From the NCBI RefSeq assembly GCF_024692365.1, contig NZ_JAILMR010000109.1, positions 29,582 through 93,581 on the forward strand: a stretch of DNA of 64,000 nt, in the 5' to 3' direction. Both the position numbers and the translations under genes were made by a program. The first letter of the stretch is position 1. Each line of letters starts with the position of its first letter. This document shows, piece by piece, positions 7,638 through 16,824 of the stretch. The notes beneath the pieces were generated by a model. That model was given only the letters and a program-made list of their open reading frames with translations, was not told the origin of the DNA and made no database searches. The stretch is from Ruminococcus sp. Its GTDB lineage: Bacteria > Bacillota > Clostridia > Oscillospirales > Ruminococcaceae.

Positions 7638-9053
7638 TTAAAGCTTGGTCACAGTCGTGCCCTGACGAGTTTCCTTGACCTCATAGCCAAGAGCAGTTAT
7701 CTTGTCGCGAATCTCGTCTGCCTTTGCGAAATCCTTGGCTTTTCTTGCAGCCTGTCTTTCCTCGACCAGAGCCATTACCTCAGCGGGGATATCAGCACCG
7801 CTGTTCTTTTCGTTCTGCTTCTTGGCAGCAGCTATAAGACCTACGCAAAGTACCTTGTCGATGTCCTCGATAGCTGCCAGCTTGGTTGCAGCGGAAGCAT
7901 CGGATTTCAGGATATCATAAAGAACTGTCATGCCGTTTGATGTGTTGAGGTCTTCGTCCATAGCAGCTGCGAAGGCTGATCTCAGTTCAGCAGCCTTATC
8001 CTTATCGACTTCGCCTGCATCCTTCTCGTTAAGAAGAGCAGCTATCCTTGAAGTCAGCTTGTCGTAAGCTGTTTTTGCATTGTCAAGATTCTCCCATGAG
8101 AATACCAGGGACTTTCTGTAATGGGACTGCAGGCAGAAGAATCTGTAAACCAGAGGATCATAGCCCTTTTCTTCAAGCAGAGATACTGTCAGGAACTCAC
8201 CCTTGGACTTGGACATTTTGCCTGTATCTGTATTCAGGTGATGAACATGGAACCAGTAGTTGCACCACTTGTGTCCGATATAAGCCTCTGACTGTGCGAT
8301 CTCATTGGTGTGGTGGGGGAAGATGTTATCAACGCCGCCGCAGTGGATATCAAGATACTCACCCAGATTCTTCATGGAGATACAGCTGCATTCAATGTGC
8401 CAGCCGGGATAGCCAACGCCCCAGGGAGATTCCCATTTCAGTTCCTGGTCATCGAACTTGGACTTTGTGAACCACAGAACGAAGTCAGCCTTGTTGCGCT
8501 TGTTGGTATCTTCCTCAACGCCCTCACGAACGCCGACTTCAAGATCTTCAGCACTGAAATTGTGGAACACATAGTACTCTTTCAGCTTTGAGGTATCAAA
8601 GTAGATGTTTCCGCCAGCCTCATAAGCATAGCCTTTTTCGATAAGCGAAGATATCACCTTGATGAACTCATCGATATAGGTAGTAGCAGGTGCAACAACA
8701 TCTGGGGTCTTGATGTTCAGCTTAGCGCAATCAGTGAAGAAAGCATCGGTATAGAACTTAGCTATCTCCATAACGGTTTTATGCTCGCGCTTTGCACCTT
8801 TGAGCATCTTATCATCGCCTGTATCACCATCAGAAGTCAGGTGTCCAACGTCTGTGATATTCATAACGCGCTTAACATCAAGACCTGTCCAGCGCATATA
8901 CTTCTCCAAAACGTCCTCCATGATATAGCTTCTCAGGTTGCCGATATGTGCAAAGTGATAGACTGTAGGACCGCAGGTATACATGGATACCTTTCCCGCA
9001 GTGTTCGGTACGAATTCTTCAACCTTATGGCTGAGTGTGTTATAGATCTTCAT
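7638..9053 (-). CDS. cysS: Cysteinyl-tRNA synthetase
   Basis: The enzyme charges tRNA-Cys with cysteine using ATP. It has the class I signatures HIGN (in YHFAHIGNLRS) and KMSKS (GKMSKSKGEF), the zinc ligands Cys near 28 (YTCGPTVY), Cys in WHIECSC, and HCGG/HHTNE, and a normal length of 471 residues. The ATG at 9053 has AGGAGG upstream. It is fourth in the T-box operon behind a phosphatase, cysE and a hypothetical gene, so both cysteine synthesis and its loading onto tRNA are made from one transcript. Confidence 0.97.
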   Translation of the reverse strand: MKIYNTLSHKVEEFVPNTAGKVSMYTCGPTVYHFAHIGNLRSYIMEDVLEKYMRWTGLDVKRVMNITDVGHLTSDGDTGDDKMLKGAKREHKTVMEIAKFYTDAFFTDCAKLNIKTPDVVAPATTYIDEFIKVISSLIEKGYAYEAGGNIYFDTSKLKEYYVFHNFSAEDLEVGVREGVEEDTNKRNKADFVLWFTKSKFDDQELKWESPWGVGYPGWHIECSCISMKNLGEYLDIHCGGVDNIFPHHTNEIAQSEAYIGHKWCNYWFHVHHLNTDTGKMSKSKGEFLTVSLLEEKGYDPLVYRFFCLQSHYRKSLVFSWENLDNAKTAYDKLTSRIAALLNEKDAGEVDKDKAAELRSAFAAAMDEDLNTSNGMTVLYDILKSDASAATKLAAIEDIDKVLCVGLIAAAKKQNEKNSGADIPAEVMALVEERQAARKAKDFAKADEIRDKITALGYEVKETRQGTTVTKL

Positions 9054-9073
9054 TGTTTTTTCCTCCTGATAAT

Positions 9074-9697
9074 TTACTTGGAAATTTTATTAAGTTCAAG
9101 TCTGACGGGCTTTTTGAAATTCAGCTCACTCACTCCCGTAACGCTGAACCAGTTGAGTTCACTCTCAAAAAGCGACCGTGCATCTTCAAGCAGAGCAGAT
9201 TCATCTTTGAAAAAATGCCTGCGCTGATATATAACGCTGTCCGTTTCGTAAGCCGAAAGCCAGCCTGCGCCATCGGCAAGTTCAACAGCATAAAAAACTG
9301 TGGGGTATTTATCCAGATCGGTTATCTTTACAAAGGCTTGCTGCTGTTCATCGTTAAGTATTGCCCTTTTGTATGACCTTATCTCCAGTCTGCGGAAATT
9401 ATCGAAGTAATTCACGAACATACGGTAGCCCTCTTTATTGCCGAAATATGTCATGAGTATATCGTACCAGTCGGCTTTGGGTTCATCGTAGGTCAGCGAA
9501 CACCTGATGAATTCAGTGAATAGTCTCCAGTCAGCGGGCAGGAGCGAATATTTTTCAGGGCTGTCATTCAGTATCATATTTGAAGCCAGACAGAAATCAT
9601 AACCGAACTGAAAATATTTCAGTGCTGTCAGATCCTCTCCGCCCGTAAACAGATATGGCTTTGCCAGCATATGTTCAATAAGCTTTATCGTATCCAT
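9074..9697 (-). CDS. Hypothetical protein between cysE and cysS
   Basis: I do not recognise this 207-residue, mostly soluble protein. It has no signal peptide or membrane segment and is rich in Phe, Tyr and Asp, with aromatic stretches such as LKYFQFGYDF and DWYDILMTYFGNKEGYRMF. The ATG directly follows the TAA of cysE and has GAGGGC upstream, so translation is likely coupled. Its place inside a cysteine operon suggests a related role, but nothing in the sequence shows it. Confidence 0.7.
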   Translation of the reverse strand: MDTIKLIEHMLAKPYLFTGGEDLTALKYFQFGYDFCLASNMILNDSPEKYSLLPADWRLFTEFIRCSLTYDEPKADWYDILMTYFGNKEGYRMFVNYFDNFRRLEIRSYKRAILNDEQQQAFVKITDLDKYPTVFYAVELADGAGWLSAYETDSVIYQRRHFFKDESALLEDARSLFESELNWFSVTGVSELNFKKPVRLELNKISK

Positions 9698-10369
9698 TTA
9701 TCTGCCCTCTTGTCCTATGAGCTTTTCAAGCTCTTCCACACGCTTTTTAAGGCGTTCAAGTTCGATCCTTTCCTTGCAGAGCTCCTGAGAAACAGGATCG
9801 GGCATATGCACCTGATCGAGATCAAGGGTACGCTTGCCGTTCTGCTTAACTACCTTTGCAGGAACGCCCACAGCTGTGCAGTTTGGCGGAACAGATTCAA
9901 GCACAACCGCATTAGCGGCTATCTTCGAGTTATCCCCGACCTTGAAAGGTCCCAGCACCTTAGCACCGCAGCCAACCATTACATTGTTGCCAAGTGTAGG
10001 ATGACGCTTGCCCTGATCTTTGCCAGTACCGCCAAGGGTACAACCCTGATACAGCAGACAGTTATCACCGATCTCCGCAGTTTCACCGATAACAACTCCC
10101 GCACCGTGGTCTATCAGCAGACCCTTGCCTATCTTTGCACCGGGGTGTATCTCGATACCTGTCAGAAAACGAGCCGTCTGGGATATCAATCTCGCTATGA
10201 ACTTGAAATTTTTAAGATAGAACCAGTGTGCAACACGGTACATTGCCACCGCGTGCAGTCCTGAATAAGTCAGTATTTCTAAAGTACTTGTCGCAGCGGG
10301 ATCTCTGTCCTTGATGGACTGTATCTCATCTTTGTAGCTTCTGATCACCCTGCTAATCAACTTGCTCAT
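9698..10369 (-). CDS. cysE: Serine O-acetyltransferase
   Basis: The enzyme makes O-acetylserine from serine and acetyl-CoA, the first step of cysteine synthesis. The left-handed beta-helix hexapeptide repeats are clear ([52 protein letters not shown]), and the C terminus is a short charged coil. The start is moved to the ATG at 10369 (MSKLISRVI) with GGAGGG six bases upstream; the track start at 10387 lacks such a site. The gene overlaps the end of the phosphatase gene by 17 bases. The N-terminal helical domain is short, as in many Gram-positive CysE proteins. Confidence 0.95.
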   Translation of the reverse strand: MSKLISRVIRSYKDEIQSIKDRDPAATSTLEILTYSGLHAVAMYRVAHWFYLKNFKFIARLISQTARFLTGIEIHPGAKIGKGLLIDHGAGVVIGETAEIGDNCLLYQGCTLGGTGKDQGKRHPTLGNNVMVGCGAKVLGPFKVGDNSKIAANAVVLESVPPNCTAVGVPAKVVKQNGKRTLDLDQVHMPDPVSQELCKERIELERLKKRVEELEKLIGQEGR

Positions 10370-11051
10370 GTTGACCCTCCGTATCACACGAAAGCTTTTT
10401 CATCAAGCTTTCATACGTATCACCAGACAGCCCAAGCTTCTCAATATACCCCTTTGCGCTGCCGTATTTTTCAATAAACATTTCAATAAAATCTTCCATG
10501 CTGCATTCGTTCGCAAGAACTGCCCTGCGGTCGATCTCGGGGTGCGCTGCCAGATAGTTTTCAAGCAGCTGCCTGTTGTATTCACGGCTGACTGTATATC
10601 CGCGGACTATCTCTCCCCTGTCAACTCCGCAAAGCATCTGCAATACAGCGCTTACAACGCCCGTTCTATCCTTGCCCGCAGTGCAGAAAAATAACACTCC
10701 GCCATCAGCCTGCGCTAGACATCGAAATACCGCCGCCATGTTTTCGGACGCGGCTATCTTCATGTAAGACAAAGGCACATCTTCCAAACGTTTCGGTGGA
10801 ATACTGCCCTCGGTTATCGGCAGATGATGATAACGAAAACCATACTCACCTGCCGTACAAGGCTTGCGCCTGACTTCTTCATCAGTGCGTAGATCAATGA
10901 GATCCGTTATACCGTTCTCCCGAAGAAAAACTATATCCTCACACGAAAGCGATGATACCGCACCGCTTCTCCACAACGCCGCAGAGGGTCTTATTCCATC
11001 AACAGCACGTGTATTGTTCGCTAATCTCAGCAGACTTTTATATTCGCTCAT
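10353..11051 (-). CDS. Tyrosine/serine protein phosphatase family protein
   Basis: The start at 11051 (MSEYKSLL) is chosen for its TTGGAGGT site; the longer track ORF runs into the T-box terminator. The protein resembles the Y_phosphatase3 group: [15 protein letters not shown] near the N terminus, DLRTDEEV, and the catalytic loop [11 protein letters not shown] with the CX5R signature. Such enzymes remove phosphate from tyrosine or phosphoinositide-like substrates. It is first in the T-box operon ahead of cysE and cysS, an unexpected partner for cysteine metabolism. The substrate is unknown. Confidence 0.88.
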   Translation of the reverse strand: MSEYKSLLRLANNTRAVDGIRPSAALWRSGAVSSLSCEDIVFLRENGITDLIDLRTDEEVRRKPCTAGEYGFRYHHLPITEGSIPPKRLEDVPLSYMKIAASENMAAVFRCLAQADGGVLFFCTAGKDRTGVVSAVLQMLCGVDRGEIVRGYTVSREYNRQLLENYLAAHPEIDRRAVLANECSMEDFIEMFIEKYGSAKGYIEKLGLSGDTYESLMKKLSCDTEGQHEQVD

Positions 11052-11065
11052 AACAGACCTCCAAT

Positions 11066-11330
11066 AAATAAAAAAGCCCCCGAACACGCGACGTATGCGT
11101 ATTCGGAGGCGAGAGATCCCGCGGTCCCACTCCGTTTCACTGTACATATATTGTACAGCCTTGATATCCTTAACGCGGATAAACGAGGAGAGATACTGAG
11201 CATAAAAGCCGTTCCCCGCTCCCTGCTGTCAGCCGCACTTCCCACCGCCGTGACTTAGCCTTGCACCGAACGACTTTTCTCTTGACGTCACTAATGCGGG
11301 GTACTCTTGCTGATGCGCATTTTGGGAATA
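11066..11330 (-). ncRNA. T-box riboswitch leader of the cysE-cysS operon
   Basis: The minus-strand leader has the T-box core (GGAGTGGGACCGCGGG at about 11120-11135), an AGTA/GAA specifier-loop pair in stem I around CCCCGC/GCGGGG, and a GGCGGTGGGAAG apical element. A 14-bp terminator (11076-11110) with TTTTTT can be replaced by the GGAG/CTCC antiterminator. Uncharged tRNA should favour readthrough. The bulge reads UGGG, which pairs with a C discriminator, or with U by wobble. The triplet at the usual specifier position appears to be GGC rather than a Cys codon; I cannot settle the tRNA by eye. Confidence 0.9.
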
Positions 11331-11335
11331 TTATA

Positions 11336-11929
11336 TTATTCGTTAGGATCGATATACTTCGCGTAAGCTTTAAGATAAACGCCGCCGGATATTACTGTGA
11401 GTATAACAGCAATCCATATCAGCACCTCATTCAGTAGGAACACAGGGTGTGTCCAGTTGAGGTCGGGTGCACCTTTAAGTTCAGGAAAGAGTATCTGCAT
11501 GAACATTATTGCTATCATAGCCACCATTGTGAAAGCTGTTTTCAGCTTGCCCCAGATACCTGCGGCAACCACAACACCTTCGCCCGCAACCACGAGCCTA
11601 AGACCTGTGACCATGAATTCTCTTGCCAGTATTATAACCACTGCTATAGGGTCTATCCATCTTTCAAAAGTGAAACATATCAGCGCAACCATGACCAGCA
11701 GCTTATCAGCCAGCGGGTCAAGGAACTTGCCGAATGTTGTTACCAGATTCTGCGACCTTGCTATCTTGCCATCCAGCATATCTGTCAGTGACGCGATTAT
11801 AAACACCGACATCGCAAGTATTGTATGCAGCTTGGGACCTATCTCAAAGCAAAGCATGAATACCATAAAGAATGGTATGAGTATTACTCTGAGCACCGTC
11901 AGCTTGTTTGGCAGATTCATTTTCTTCAT
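11336..11929 (-). CDS. pgsA: CDP-diacylglycerol--glycerol-3-phosphate 3-phosphatidyltransferase
   Basis: This membrane enzyme makes phosphatidylglycerophosphate, the precursor of phosphatidylglycerol. The CDP-alcohol phosphotransferase signature is complete (DMLDGKIARSQNLVTTFGKFLDPLADK), and four to five membrane segments cover a normal 197-residue length. The ATG at 11929 has GGAGGG seven bases upstream. It follows rimO by 13 bases, a pairing common in Firmicutes. The T-box leader of the next operon begins directly after its stop. Confidence 0.95.
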   Translation of the reverse strand: MKKMNLPNKLTVLRVILIPFFMVFMLCFEIGPKLHTILAMSVFIIASLTDMLDGKIARSQNLVTTFGKFLDPLADKLLVMVALICFTFERWIDPIAVVIILAREFMVTGLRLVVAGEGVVVAAGIWGKLKTAFTMVAMIAIMFMQILFPELKGAPDLNWTHPVFLLNEVLIWIAVILTVISGGVYLKAYAKYIDPNE

Positions 11930-11942
11930 CGAAAAGCCCTCC

Positions 11943-13274
11943 TTATTCCGTTACAGTTCCCAGCAGGTCATAGTCAAGGGTATCAAAAAGTTCGACCTTG
12001 ACATACTGTCCCACAGCGACTTTTTTCTCGGAGGTAAAGAATACCTTTCCGTCTATGTCGGGCGCATCTGCTGCACCTCTGCCGAAATAGCATTCTGCAT
12101 AGCGGTCAAAGCCCTCGCAGACTATCTCGACTGTCTTACCAAGCTGTGCCTGATTGTATCTTTCAGTCACGAGCATCTGCTCCTGCATGATTATATCAGC
12201 ACGTCTGTTTCTTGTTACTTCATCTACCTGATCGGGCATCGAGTAAGCCTTTGTGCCCTCTTCTGGAGAATATGCAAAGCAGCCAAGTCTTTCAAAACCG
12301 ACATTCTTTACAAACTCGCAAAGCTCCTCAAACTGAGCTTCTGTCTCACCGGGGAATCCTGCAATGAGAGTAGTTCTCAGAACGATATCGGGAATCCTTG
12401 CTCTCAGCTTCTGTATCAGTTCAAGCAGAAAAGCTTCGTCGCCTGCACGGTTCATTCTCTTCAGGACATCACCGTTGCAGTGCTGTATCGGCATATCTAT
12501 ATACTTTACAAGCTTATCCTCGGTAGCAAGAACATCGATGAACTCATCGCTGATACGCTCGGGATAGCTGTACAGTGTTCTTATCCATTTGAATCCGTCT
12601 ATCTCACAGAGTTTTTTCAGCAGTTCGGGAAGCATGGACTTTCCGTAGATATCCTCACCGTAGCGTGTAGTATCCTGTGCAATGACTACTACCTCGGTTA
12701 CACCGTGTTCAGCCAGCCACTTTGCTTCTTCTAAGATATCTTCCATTTTCCTGCTTCTGAACTTTCCTCTTATGGCAGGTATAGCGCAGTAGGTACAACA
12801 GTTGGAGCAGCCCTCTGCTATTTTAAGATATGCAAAGAAAGGCTCGGTTGATATCAGTCTGCCGCCCTCCATAGGAAGGTCTGTCTTGCTGCCGTAGGCA
12901 CAAACGCTCTCCTCGGTGCGGTAAATATCCCTGATTATCTCGGCTATCTTGCCGTTTGAACCAAGTCCGACCACCGCGTCGAGCTCGGGTATCTCCTTTT
13001 TCATCTCATCGCGGTAACGCTCTGCAAGGCAGCCTGTTGCGATAACGTGCTTTATCCTGCCCTCTTCTTTAAGGGTGCAGAACTCCAGTATCGTATCGAT
13101 AGCTTCCTGCTTTGCAGATTCAATAAAACCGCAGGTATTAACGATGACCACATCAGCCAGCGCTGCGTCGCTAACAAGCTCATAGCCCTCTTTTTTGAGG
13201 TCATAAAGCATATGCTCAGCATCGACCTGATTTTTGGGACATCCAAGAGAAACCATTCCCACTCTTGTAGACAT
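11943..13274 (-). CDS. rimO: Ribosomal protein S12 methylthiotransferase
   Basis: RimO adds a methylthio group to an Asp of ribosomal protein S12 by radical SAM chemistry. The N-terminal UPF0004 domain (VGMVSLGCPKNQVDAEHML, VNTCGFIESAKQEAID) holds the first cluster cysteines. The radical SAM motif CxxxCxxC is in EGCSNCCTYCAIP, and a TRAM domain closes the protein (VEIVCEGFDRYAECYFGR). The 443-residue length and SLGCPKN motif match RimO rather than MiaB. The ATG follows a GGAG site, with its own promoter at 13324-13352. Confidence 0.96.
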   Translation of the reverse strand: MSTRVGMVSLGCPKNQVDAEHMLYDLKKEGYELVSDAALADVVIVNTCGFIESAKQEAIDTILEFCTLKEEGRIKHVIATGCLAERYRDEMKKEIPELDAVVGLGSNGKIAEIIRDIYRTEESVCAYGSKTDLPMEGGRLISTEPFFAYLKIAEGCSNCCTYCAIPAIRGKFRSRKMEDILEEAKWLAEHGVTEVVVIAQDTTRYGEDIYGKSMLPELLKKLCEIDGFKWIRTLYSYPERISDEFIDVLATEDKLVKYIDMPIQHCNGDVLKRMNRAGDEAFLLELIQKLRARIPDIVLRTTLIAGFPGETEAQFEELCEFVKNVGFERLGCFAYSPEEGTKAYSMPDQVDEVTRNRRADIIMQEQMLVTERYNQAQLGKTVEIVCEGFDRYAECYFGRGAADAPDIDGKVFFTSEKKVAVGQYVKVELFDTLDYDLLGTVTE

Positions 13275-13323
13275 AAAATAAGAACTCCTATCAATTTAAC
13301 ATTCTGTTCAATTACATTCCTAT

Positions 13324-13352
13324 ATTATAACACCTTTTTTCCGATTTGTAAA
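13324..13352 (-). promoter_or_regulatory. Promoter of rimO-pgsA
   Basis: The minus strand has TTTACA, 17 bases, then TATAAT, about 50 bases upstream of the rimO start codon. Confidence 0.75.
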
Positions 13353-13368
13353 GGGCTGTAAAAATTAT

Positions 13369-13773
13369 TTACAATAATTTCCCTTCGCTGGATACTTCAA
13401 TCGACCCATCTCCAAGAAGTTCGACCATAACACCCTCACCGAGAGCACCGTTTTTCGCGGTAACAGTGATACTCAGAACCGTGCCCTCATCGTCCTCGTC
13501 AACGAAAGCGCTTTCGATCTCCATGATCTCCTCTATCTGCGCCGAAGTCAGCAGAGGAAATTTTTTCTTGTCGTACTTTCCATCACGCTTGATTATCTCG
13601 GCAAGCTTGCCTTTGTTGCGCTCTACCCTGCCCAGTTTGTCAGCTATATCTGAAATATTATCCATTATATCCTGCTGATCTTCCATATAAAAAAGCACCG
13701 TTACAGGCTTTCCCCATATCTCGTAAGATATCTCGAATGCTTCCTGTTCTTCGTTGTATCTGATCTTATCCAT
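13369..13773 (-). CDS. Hypothetical protein downstream of recX
   Basis: I do not recognise this 134-residue acidic protein. It lacks signal or membrane segments, opens with a beta-rich part (FEISYEIWGKPVTVLFYME), a helical part (DIMDNISDIADKLGRVERNKGKLAEIIKRDG) and ends beta-rich (VLSITVTAKNGALGEGVMVELLGDGSIEVSS). The ATG has AAGGAG upstream and follows the recX stop by three bases, so it is the last gene of the recA operon. A role in DNA repair is possible only by context. Confidence 0.7.
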   Translation of the reverse strand: MDKIRYNEEQEAFEISYEIWGKPVTVLFYMEDQQDIMDNISDIADKLGRVERNKGKLAEIIKRDGKYDKKKFPLLTSAQIEEIMEIESAFVDEDDEGTVLSITVTAKNGALGEGVMVELLGDGSIEVSSEGKLL

Positions 13774-13776
13774 AGT

Positions 13777-14412
13777 CTACTCCTTCTCGCCGTATTCTTC
13801 TTCAATATCGCGCAGAACCTCTTTTATGAGGTCATAACTGTATCCATATCTTACCAGCGCATTCTTAACTCTTGCGACTCCCTTTTCGTCATCAAGGTAC
13901 CGCAGATATTTCTTCTCGACCAACTCATAAAGACGGTCATACCAGGTGTTTTCCTCGTCCTCATCATAACGGTCAAGGGCTTCGTTTATGACCTCTGACG
14001 TAAGACCTCTGTTACGCATCTCACGGAAAGCCCTTGTTCGTCCGAAACGCTTGACTTCAACATAATGCCTGGCAAGCCCCTCGGCGTAGCGCCTGTCGTT
14101 GATAGCACCAAGTTCAGCCATCTTGTCAACTACCCTATAGCAGGTGTCCTCAGAATAATTCTTTTCAAGCTTTCTGAAAAGCTCTATATAGGAATAATCC
14201 TTTACGTCCAGAAGATAAAGTGCTCTTTCCCGCGCTTTGCGGTATTCTTCTTCTGCCTTGATATCTTCCCACGCAGACAAAGGCAGACTGATGCCTGCCT
14301 TTAAATTATATCTGCTTACGATCTCACGATTCAGGAACTCAGCGTCCCTGTCCTCGAATTCGATCATATAAGTCGCGCCCTTATAAAGGGATACGTTGGT
14401 TATTTTTAGCAT
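13777..14412 (-). CDS. recX: Regulatory protein RecX
   Basis: RecX binds RecA filaments and modulates recombinase activity. The protein has the repeated three-helix units of the family: SYIELFRKLEKNYSEDTCYRVVDKMAELGAINDRRYAEGLARHYVEVKRFGRTRAFREMRNRGL is typical in spacing (quoted here as motif blocks YIELFRKL, LGAINDRRYAEG, GRTRAFREM). Its length of 211 residues is normal. It starts three bases after the recA stop and is cotranscribed with it. Confidence 0.92.
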   Translation of the reverse strand: MLKITNVSLYKGATYMIEFEDRDAEFLNREIVSRYNLKAGISLPLSAWEDIKAEEEYRKARERALYLLDVKDYSYIELFRKLEKNYSEDTCYRVVDKMAELGAINDRRYAEGLARHYVEVKRFGRTRAFREMRNRGLTSEVINEALDRYDEDEENTWYDRLYELVEKKYLRYLDDEKGVARVKNALVRYGYSYDLIKEVLRDIEEEYGEKE

Positions 14413-14415
14413 TTT

Positions 14416-15624
14416 TTACTCACCGAGGCTGTCTATGTCTATCGGTGCAAACTCCTCAAAATCTTCATCGGAAGGATTCTCGGGCTCGGCAGATGCCTTG
14501 TCAGCGGTTATGCCTGCGCCTGCATTAGCCTTTTCCTCCAGCTTAGATTTCTTCTCTGCTTTCTTATTTGAAGATGCCAGTGCTTCATCAACGGAAGCCG
14601 CCTTGATCTTTTCCTCTATCTCAGCCATGATGTCAGGATGATCCAGCAGGAACTGCTTTGAATTATCTCTGCCCTGACCAAGCTTGTACTCCTCATAGCT
14701 GAACCAAGCGCCGCCCTTCTTGACAATGCCGAGATCAACAGCCGCATCGAGAACTTCACCCACACGGGAGATTCCCTTGCCGTACATGATATCGAACTCG
14801 CACTCCTTGAAAGGAGGAGCGACCTTGTTCTTTACGACCTTACATTTAGTTCTGTTACCCAGAACTTCGCCGCCGTCCTTGATCTGCTCACCGCGTCTGA
14901 CTTCAATACGAACCGAAGCATAGAACTTCAGCGCACGTCCGCCGGGAGTAGTCTCGGGGTTGCCGTACATAACACCGATCTTCTCACGCACCTGATTTAT
15001 AAATACGCAGGTGGTGTTGGATTTAGAAACAACGCCTGTCAGTTTTCTCATAGCCTGTGACATCAGTCTAGCCAGCTGACCTACGTGGGTATCGCCCATT
15101 TCGCCGTCTATTTCAGCCTTTGTTACCATCGCAGCCACGGAGTCGATAACTATGCAGTCGATAGCACCCGATCTTGCCAGTGCTTCAGCTATCTCCAGTG
15201 CCTGTTCACCACTGTCAGGCTGAGATACCAGCATACTGTCGATATCAACGCCGAGGTTCTTCGCGTAAACAGGGTCGAGAGCGTGCTCAACGTCGATGAA
15301 AGCAACATCGCCGCCCATCTTCTGTGTTTCAGCGATGATATGCAGTGCAACGGTAGTCTTACCCGAAGACTCAGGTCCGTATATCTCGATGATACGTCCG
15401 CGGGGAACACCGCCTATACCCAGTGCCATATCAAGCATCATCGAACCTGTGGGGATAGCCTCAACGTCCATGGCACGAGCGTCGCCCAATTTCATGATAG
15501 CGCCCTTGCCGAACTGCTTCTCAATAAACGCGATAGCGGTTTCAAGAGCCTTCTTCTTCTCCTCAGCGTCTGTTATGTTGTGTACCTTAACATCCTTTTC
15601 CTTTTTCTTCTTATCGATAGCCAT
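14416..15624 (-). CDS. recA: Recombinase RecA
   Basis: RecA forms filaments on single-stranded DNA, pairs homologous strands and triggers LexA self-cleavage. The Walker A motif GPESSGKTT, the EHALDP segment, Walker [10 protein letters not shown], loop L1/L2 regions ([14 protein letters not shown]) and the FINQVREK motif are intact. The C-terminal tail beyond about residue 345 is long and acidic ([23 protein letters not shown] begins with such a run), giving 402 residues, longer than the usual 345-355. The start has an AAAGGAAA site. It heads recA-recX-unknown. Confidence 0.98.
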   Translation of the reverse strand: MAIDKKKKEKDVKVHNITDAEEKKKALETAIAFIEKQFGKGAIMKLGDARAMDVEAIPTGSMMLDMALGIGGVPRGRIIEIYGPESSGKTTVALHIIAETQKMGGDVAFIDVEHALDPVYAKNLGVDIDSMLVSQPDSGEQALEIAEALARSGAIDCIVIDSVAAMVTKAEIDGEMGDTHVGQLARLMSQAMRKLTGVVSKSNTTCVFINQVREKIGVMYGNPETTPGGRALKFYASVRIEVRRGEQIKDGGEVLGNRTKCKVVKNKVAPPFKECEFDIMYGKGISRVGEVLDAAVDLGIVKKGGAWFSYEEYKLGQGRDNSKQFLLDHPDIMAEIEEKIKAASVDEALASSNKKAEKKSKLEEKANAGAGITADKASAEPENPSDEDFEEFAPIDIDSLGE

Positions 15625-15679
15625 ATTTTTTATTTCCTTTCAAAAATCATTTTTTCGGAAATTTTTCTTTCCTGCATAT

Positions 15680-15791
15680 ATTATAACACATTAACTGTCC
15701 CTTTGTACGGACTGCAAGTGATTATTTGCCATTTTCATTATTTTCGTACCTATTTTTGTACACTTAGCGTTTTCTGTACTCTTTAATGTAC
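15680..15791 (-). promoter_or_regulatory. recA promoter with repeated GTACA motifs
   Basis: A TATAAT box on the minus strand (15680-15685) lies 56 bases before the recA start, with TCCGTACAA over the -35 position. Upstream come further GTAC sites at 15746, 15759, 15776 and 15788, including two copies of AGAGTACA 12 bases apart. No classical CGAAC-N4-GTTCG or GAAC-N4-GTTC LexA box is visible, so these repeats are the best operator candidates. The gap 15625-15889 holds nothing else that I can support. Confidence 0.5.
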
Positions 15792-15889
15792 TCTAAACGC
15801 TTTTTACGACGTTCCGCACCGTTTTTCTTGTGGAAAAAGTTATTCTGCAAGCTTCTTTTCCGAAGCATCGCGTGCCATACAGCAAGATG

Positions 15890-16141
15890 TCAGCCTAGTT
15901 CATCATAAAGTACGCCCCAAGGTCTTGCGGGACGTTTTGCGCACATAGGACAATCAGCATTGCCGCAGATATCTTCTGCCCAACTATCGCATGCAAGGCA
16001 TCCAAGCGCATCATACATCGGGAAATCGTAAAGTTCCGCACCGCACACTTCGCAGACACGACCAGTTTCAAAGGCAAAACCTTCGTTTACCAGTCTGCGC
16101 ATTTTTGCACGTCTTTTAAGGTAGTTCTTCCTGTTTCTCAA
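15890..16141 (-). CDS. Small Cys-rich, probably zinc-binding protein
   Basis: The 83-residue product has a very basic N terminus (RNRKNYLKRRAKMRR) and cysteines arranged as CEVC, CLAC and CGNADCPMC, enough for one or two zinc sites. The first codon is TTG (an in-frame stop lies just upstream) with GGTGAT ahead; an internal ATG at 16102 lacks a ribosome binding site. It is the last gene of the seven-gene operon that begins at 22289. I do not recognise the family. Confidence 0.6.
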   Translation of the reverse strand: MRNRKNYLKRRAKMRRLVNEGFAFETGRVCEVCGAELYDFPMYDALGCLACDSWAEDICGNADCPMCAKRPARPWGVLYDELG

Positions 16142-16167
16142 ATTTCATCACCGCCGACGTATCGGCA

Positions 16168-16824
16168 TTATTTTATTTCGTCAGACGACTTCGGTATAGT
16201 GCAGTTGTAATGCCACTTCGCATTCAGAAGCCCTGCATTGAAGCCCTCATCGCAGAAGTCTATCTTTGCTTTGTCTTCCTCGCTGCCCTCATAAAAAACA
16301 TCATTCGGAGCGGTAAAGTTGAAAGCCTTGAAACCGATGAACTCCATGCTTTTCGGGATATAGACCCTTTTCAGATTTTTTAGTACAGCCGCACTGTATT
16401 CAATCATTCGCGTACAGCCCTCGGGAATGACTAGCGTTTCAAGTGTATTAACGAATATAGCAGTGTCACATATCAGCTTTACACCCTTGGGCACAAAGAA
16501 TACCCTGCCCTCAAATTTCGGGGGCATAAAGTACATCTTAGTCATATCATTTGAGTAAAGTCCACCCTCATACAATCGGAAGTACTCATTATCATCCTCT
16601 ACGATAAAACTGCGAAGATCTTTTTTATAATCAATTATCTCACCCTCTATCGTATCGACAGGCTTGCCGTTTATCGTATTCGGGATATAGAGATCTTTTA
16701 TCCCTGTACCGGGATTCTTATAGTCGCCAACAAGCCATATAGTACCCTCGTCTTCGATAAAACGAACCTTTTCCCCATCACAGAGGTAATAGTCCTTATC
16801 GGTGATCATATGTTTTGTGTTCAT
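16168..16824 (-). CDS. BspA-like leucine-rich repeat protein without signal peptide
   Basis: The chosen start at 16824 overlaps the prmC stop as ATGA, which suggests translational coupling; the ORF track start is 21 bases further up and has no better site. The protein shows degenerate LRR_5 units (IKDLYIPNTINGKPVDTIEG, KLICDTAIFVNTLETLVIPEG, NLKRVYIPKSMEFIGFKAF). No signal peptide or membrane segment is present, unlike the LRR protein at the left edge, so it is probably cytoplasmic. Its 218-residue length leaves only about five repeats. Function unknown. Confidence 0.75.
   Translation of the reverse strand: MNTKHMITDKDYYLCDGEKVRFIEDEGTIWLVGDYKNPGTGIKDLYIPNTINGKPVDTIEGEIIDYKKDLRSFIVEDDNEYFRLYEGGLYSNDMTKMYFMPPKFEGRVFFVPKGVKLICDTAIFVNTLETLVIPEGCTRMIEYSAAVLKNLKRVYIPKSMEFIGFKAFNFTAPNDVFYEGSEEDKAKIDFCDEGFNAGLLNAKWHYNCTIPKSSDEIK

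Noticed and set aside
11397-12734. 445-residue plus-strand ORF
   Set aside because: It lies opposite pgsA and rimO, whose motifs are clear; it is an open shadow frame.
15625-15889. Classical LexA box at recA
   Set aside because: No CGAAC-N4-GTTCG or GAAC-N4-GTTC palindrome was found; the GTACA repeats are reported instead.
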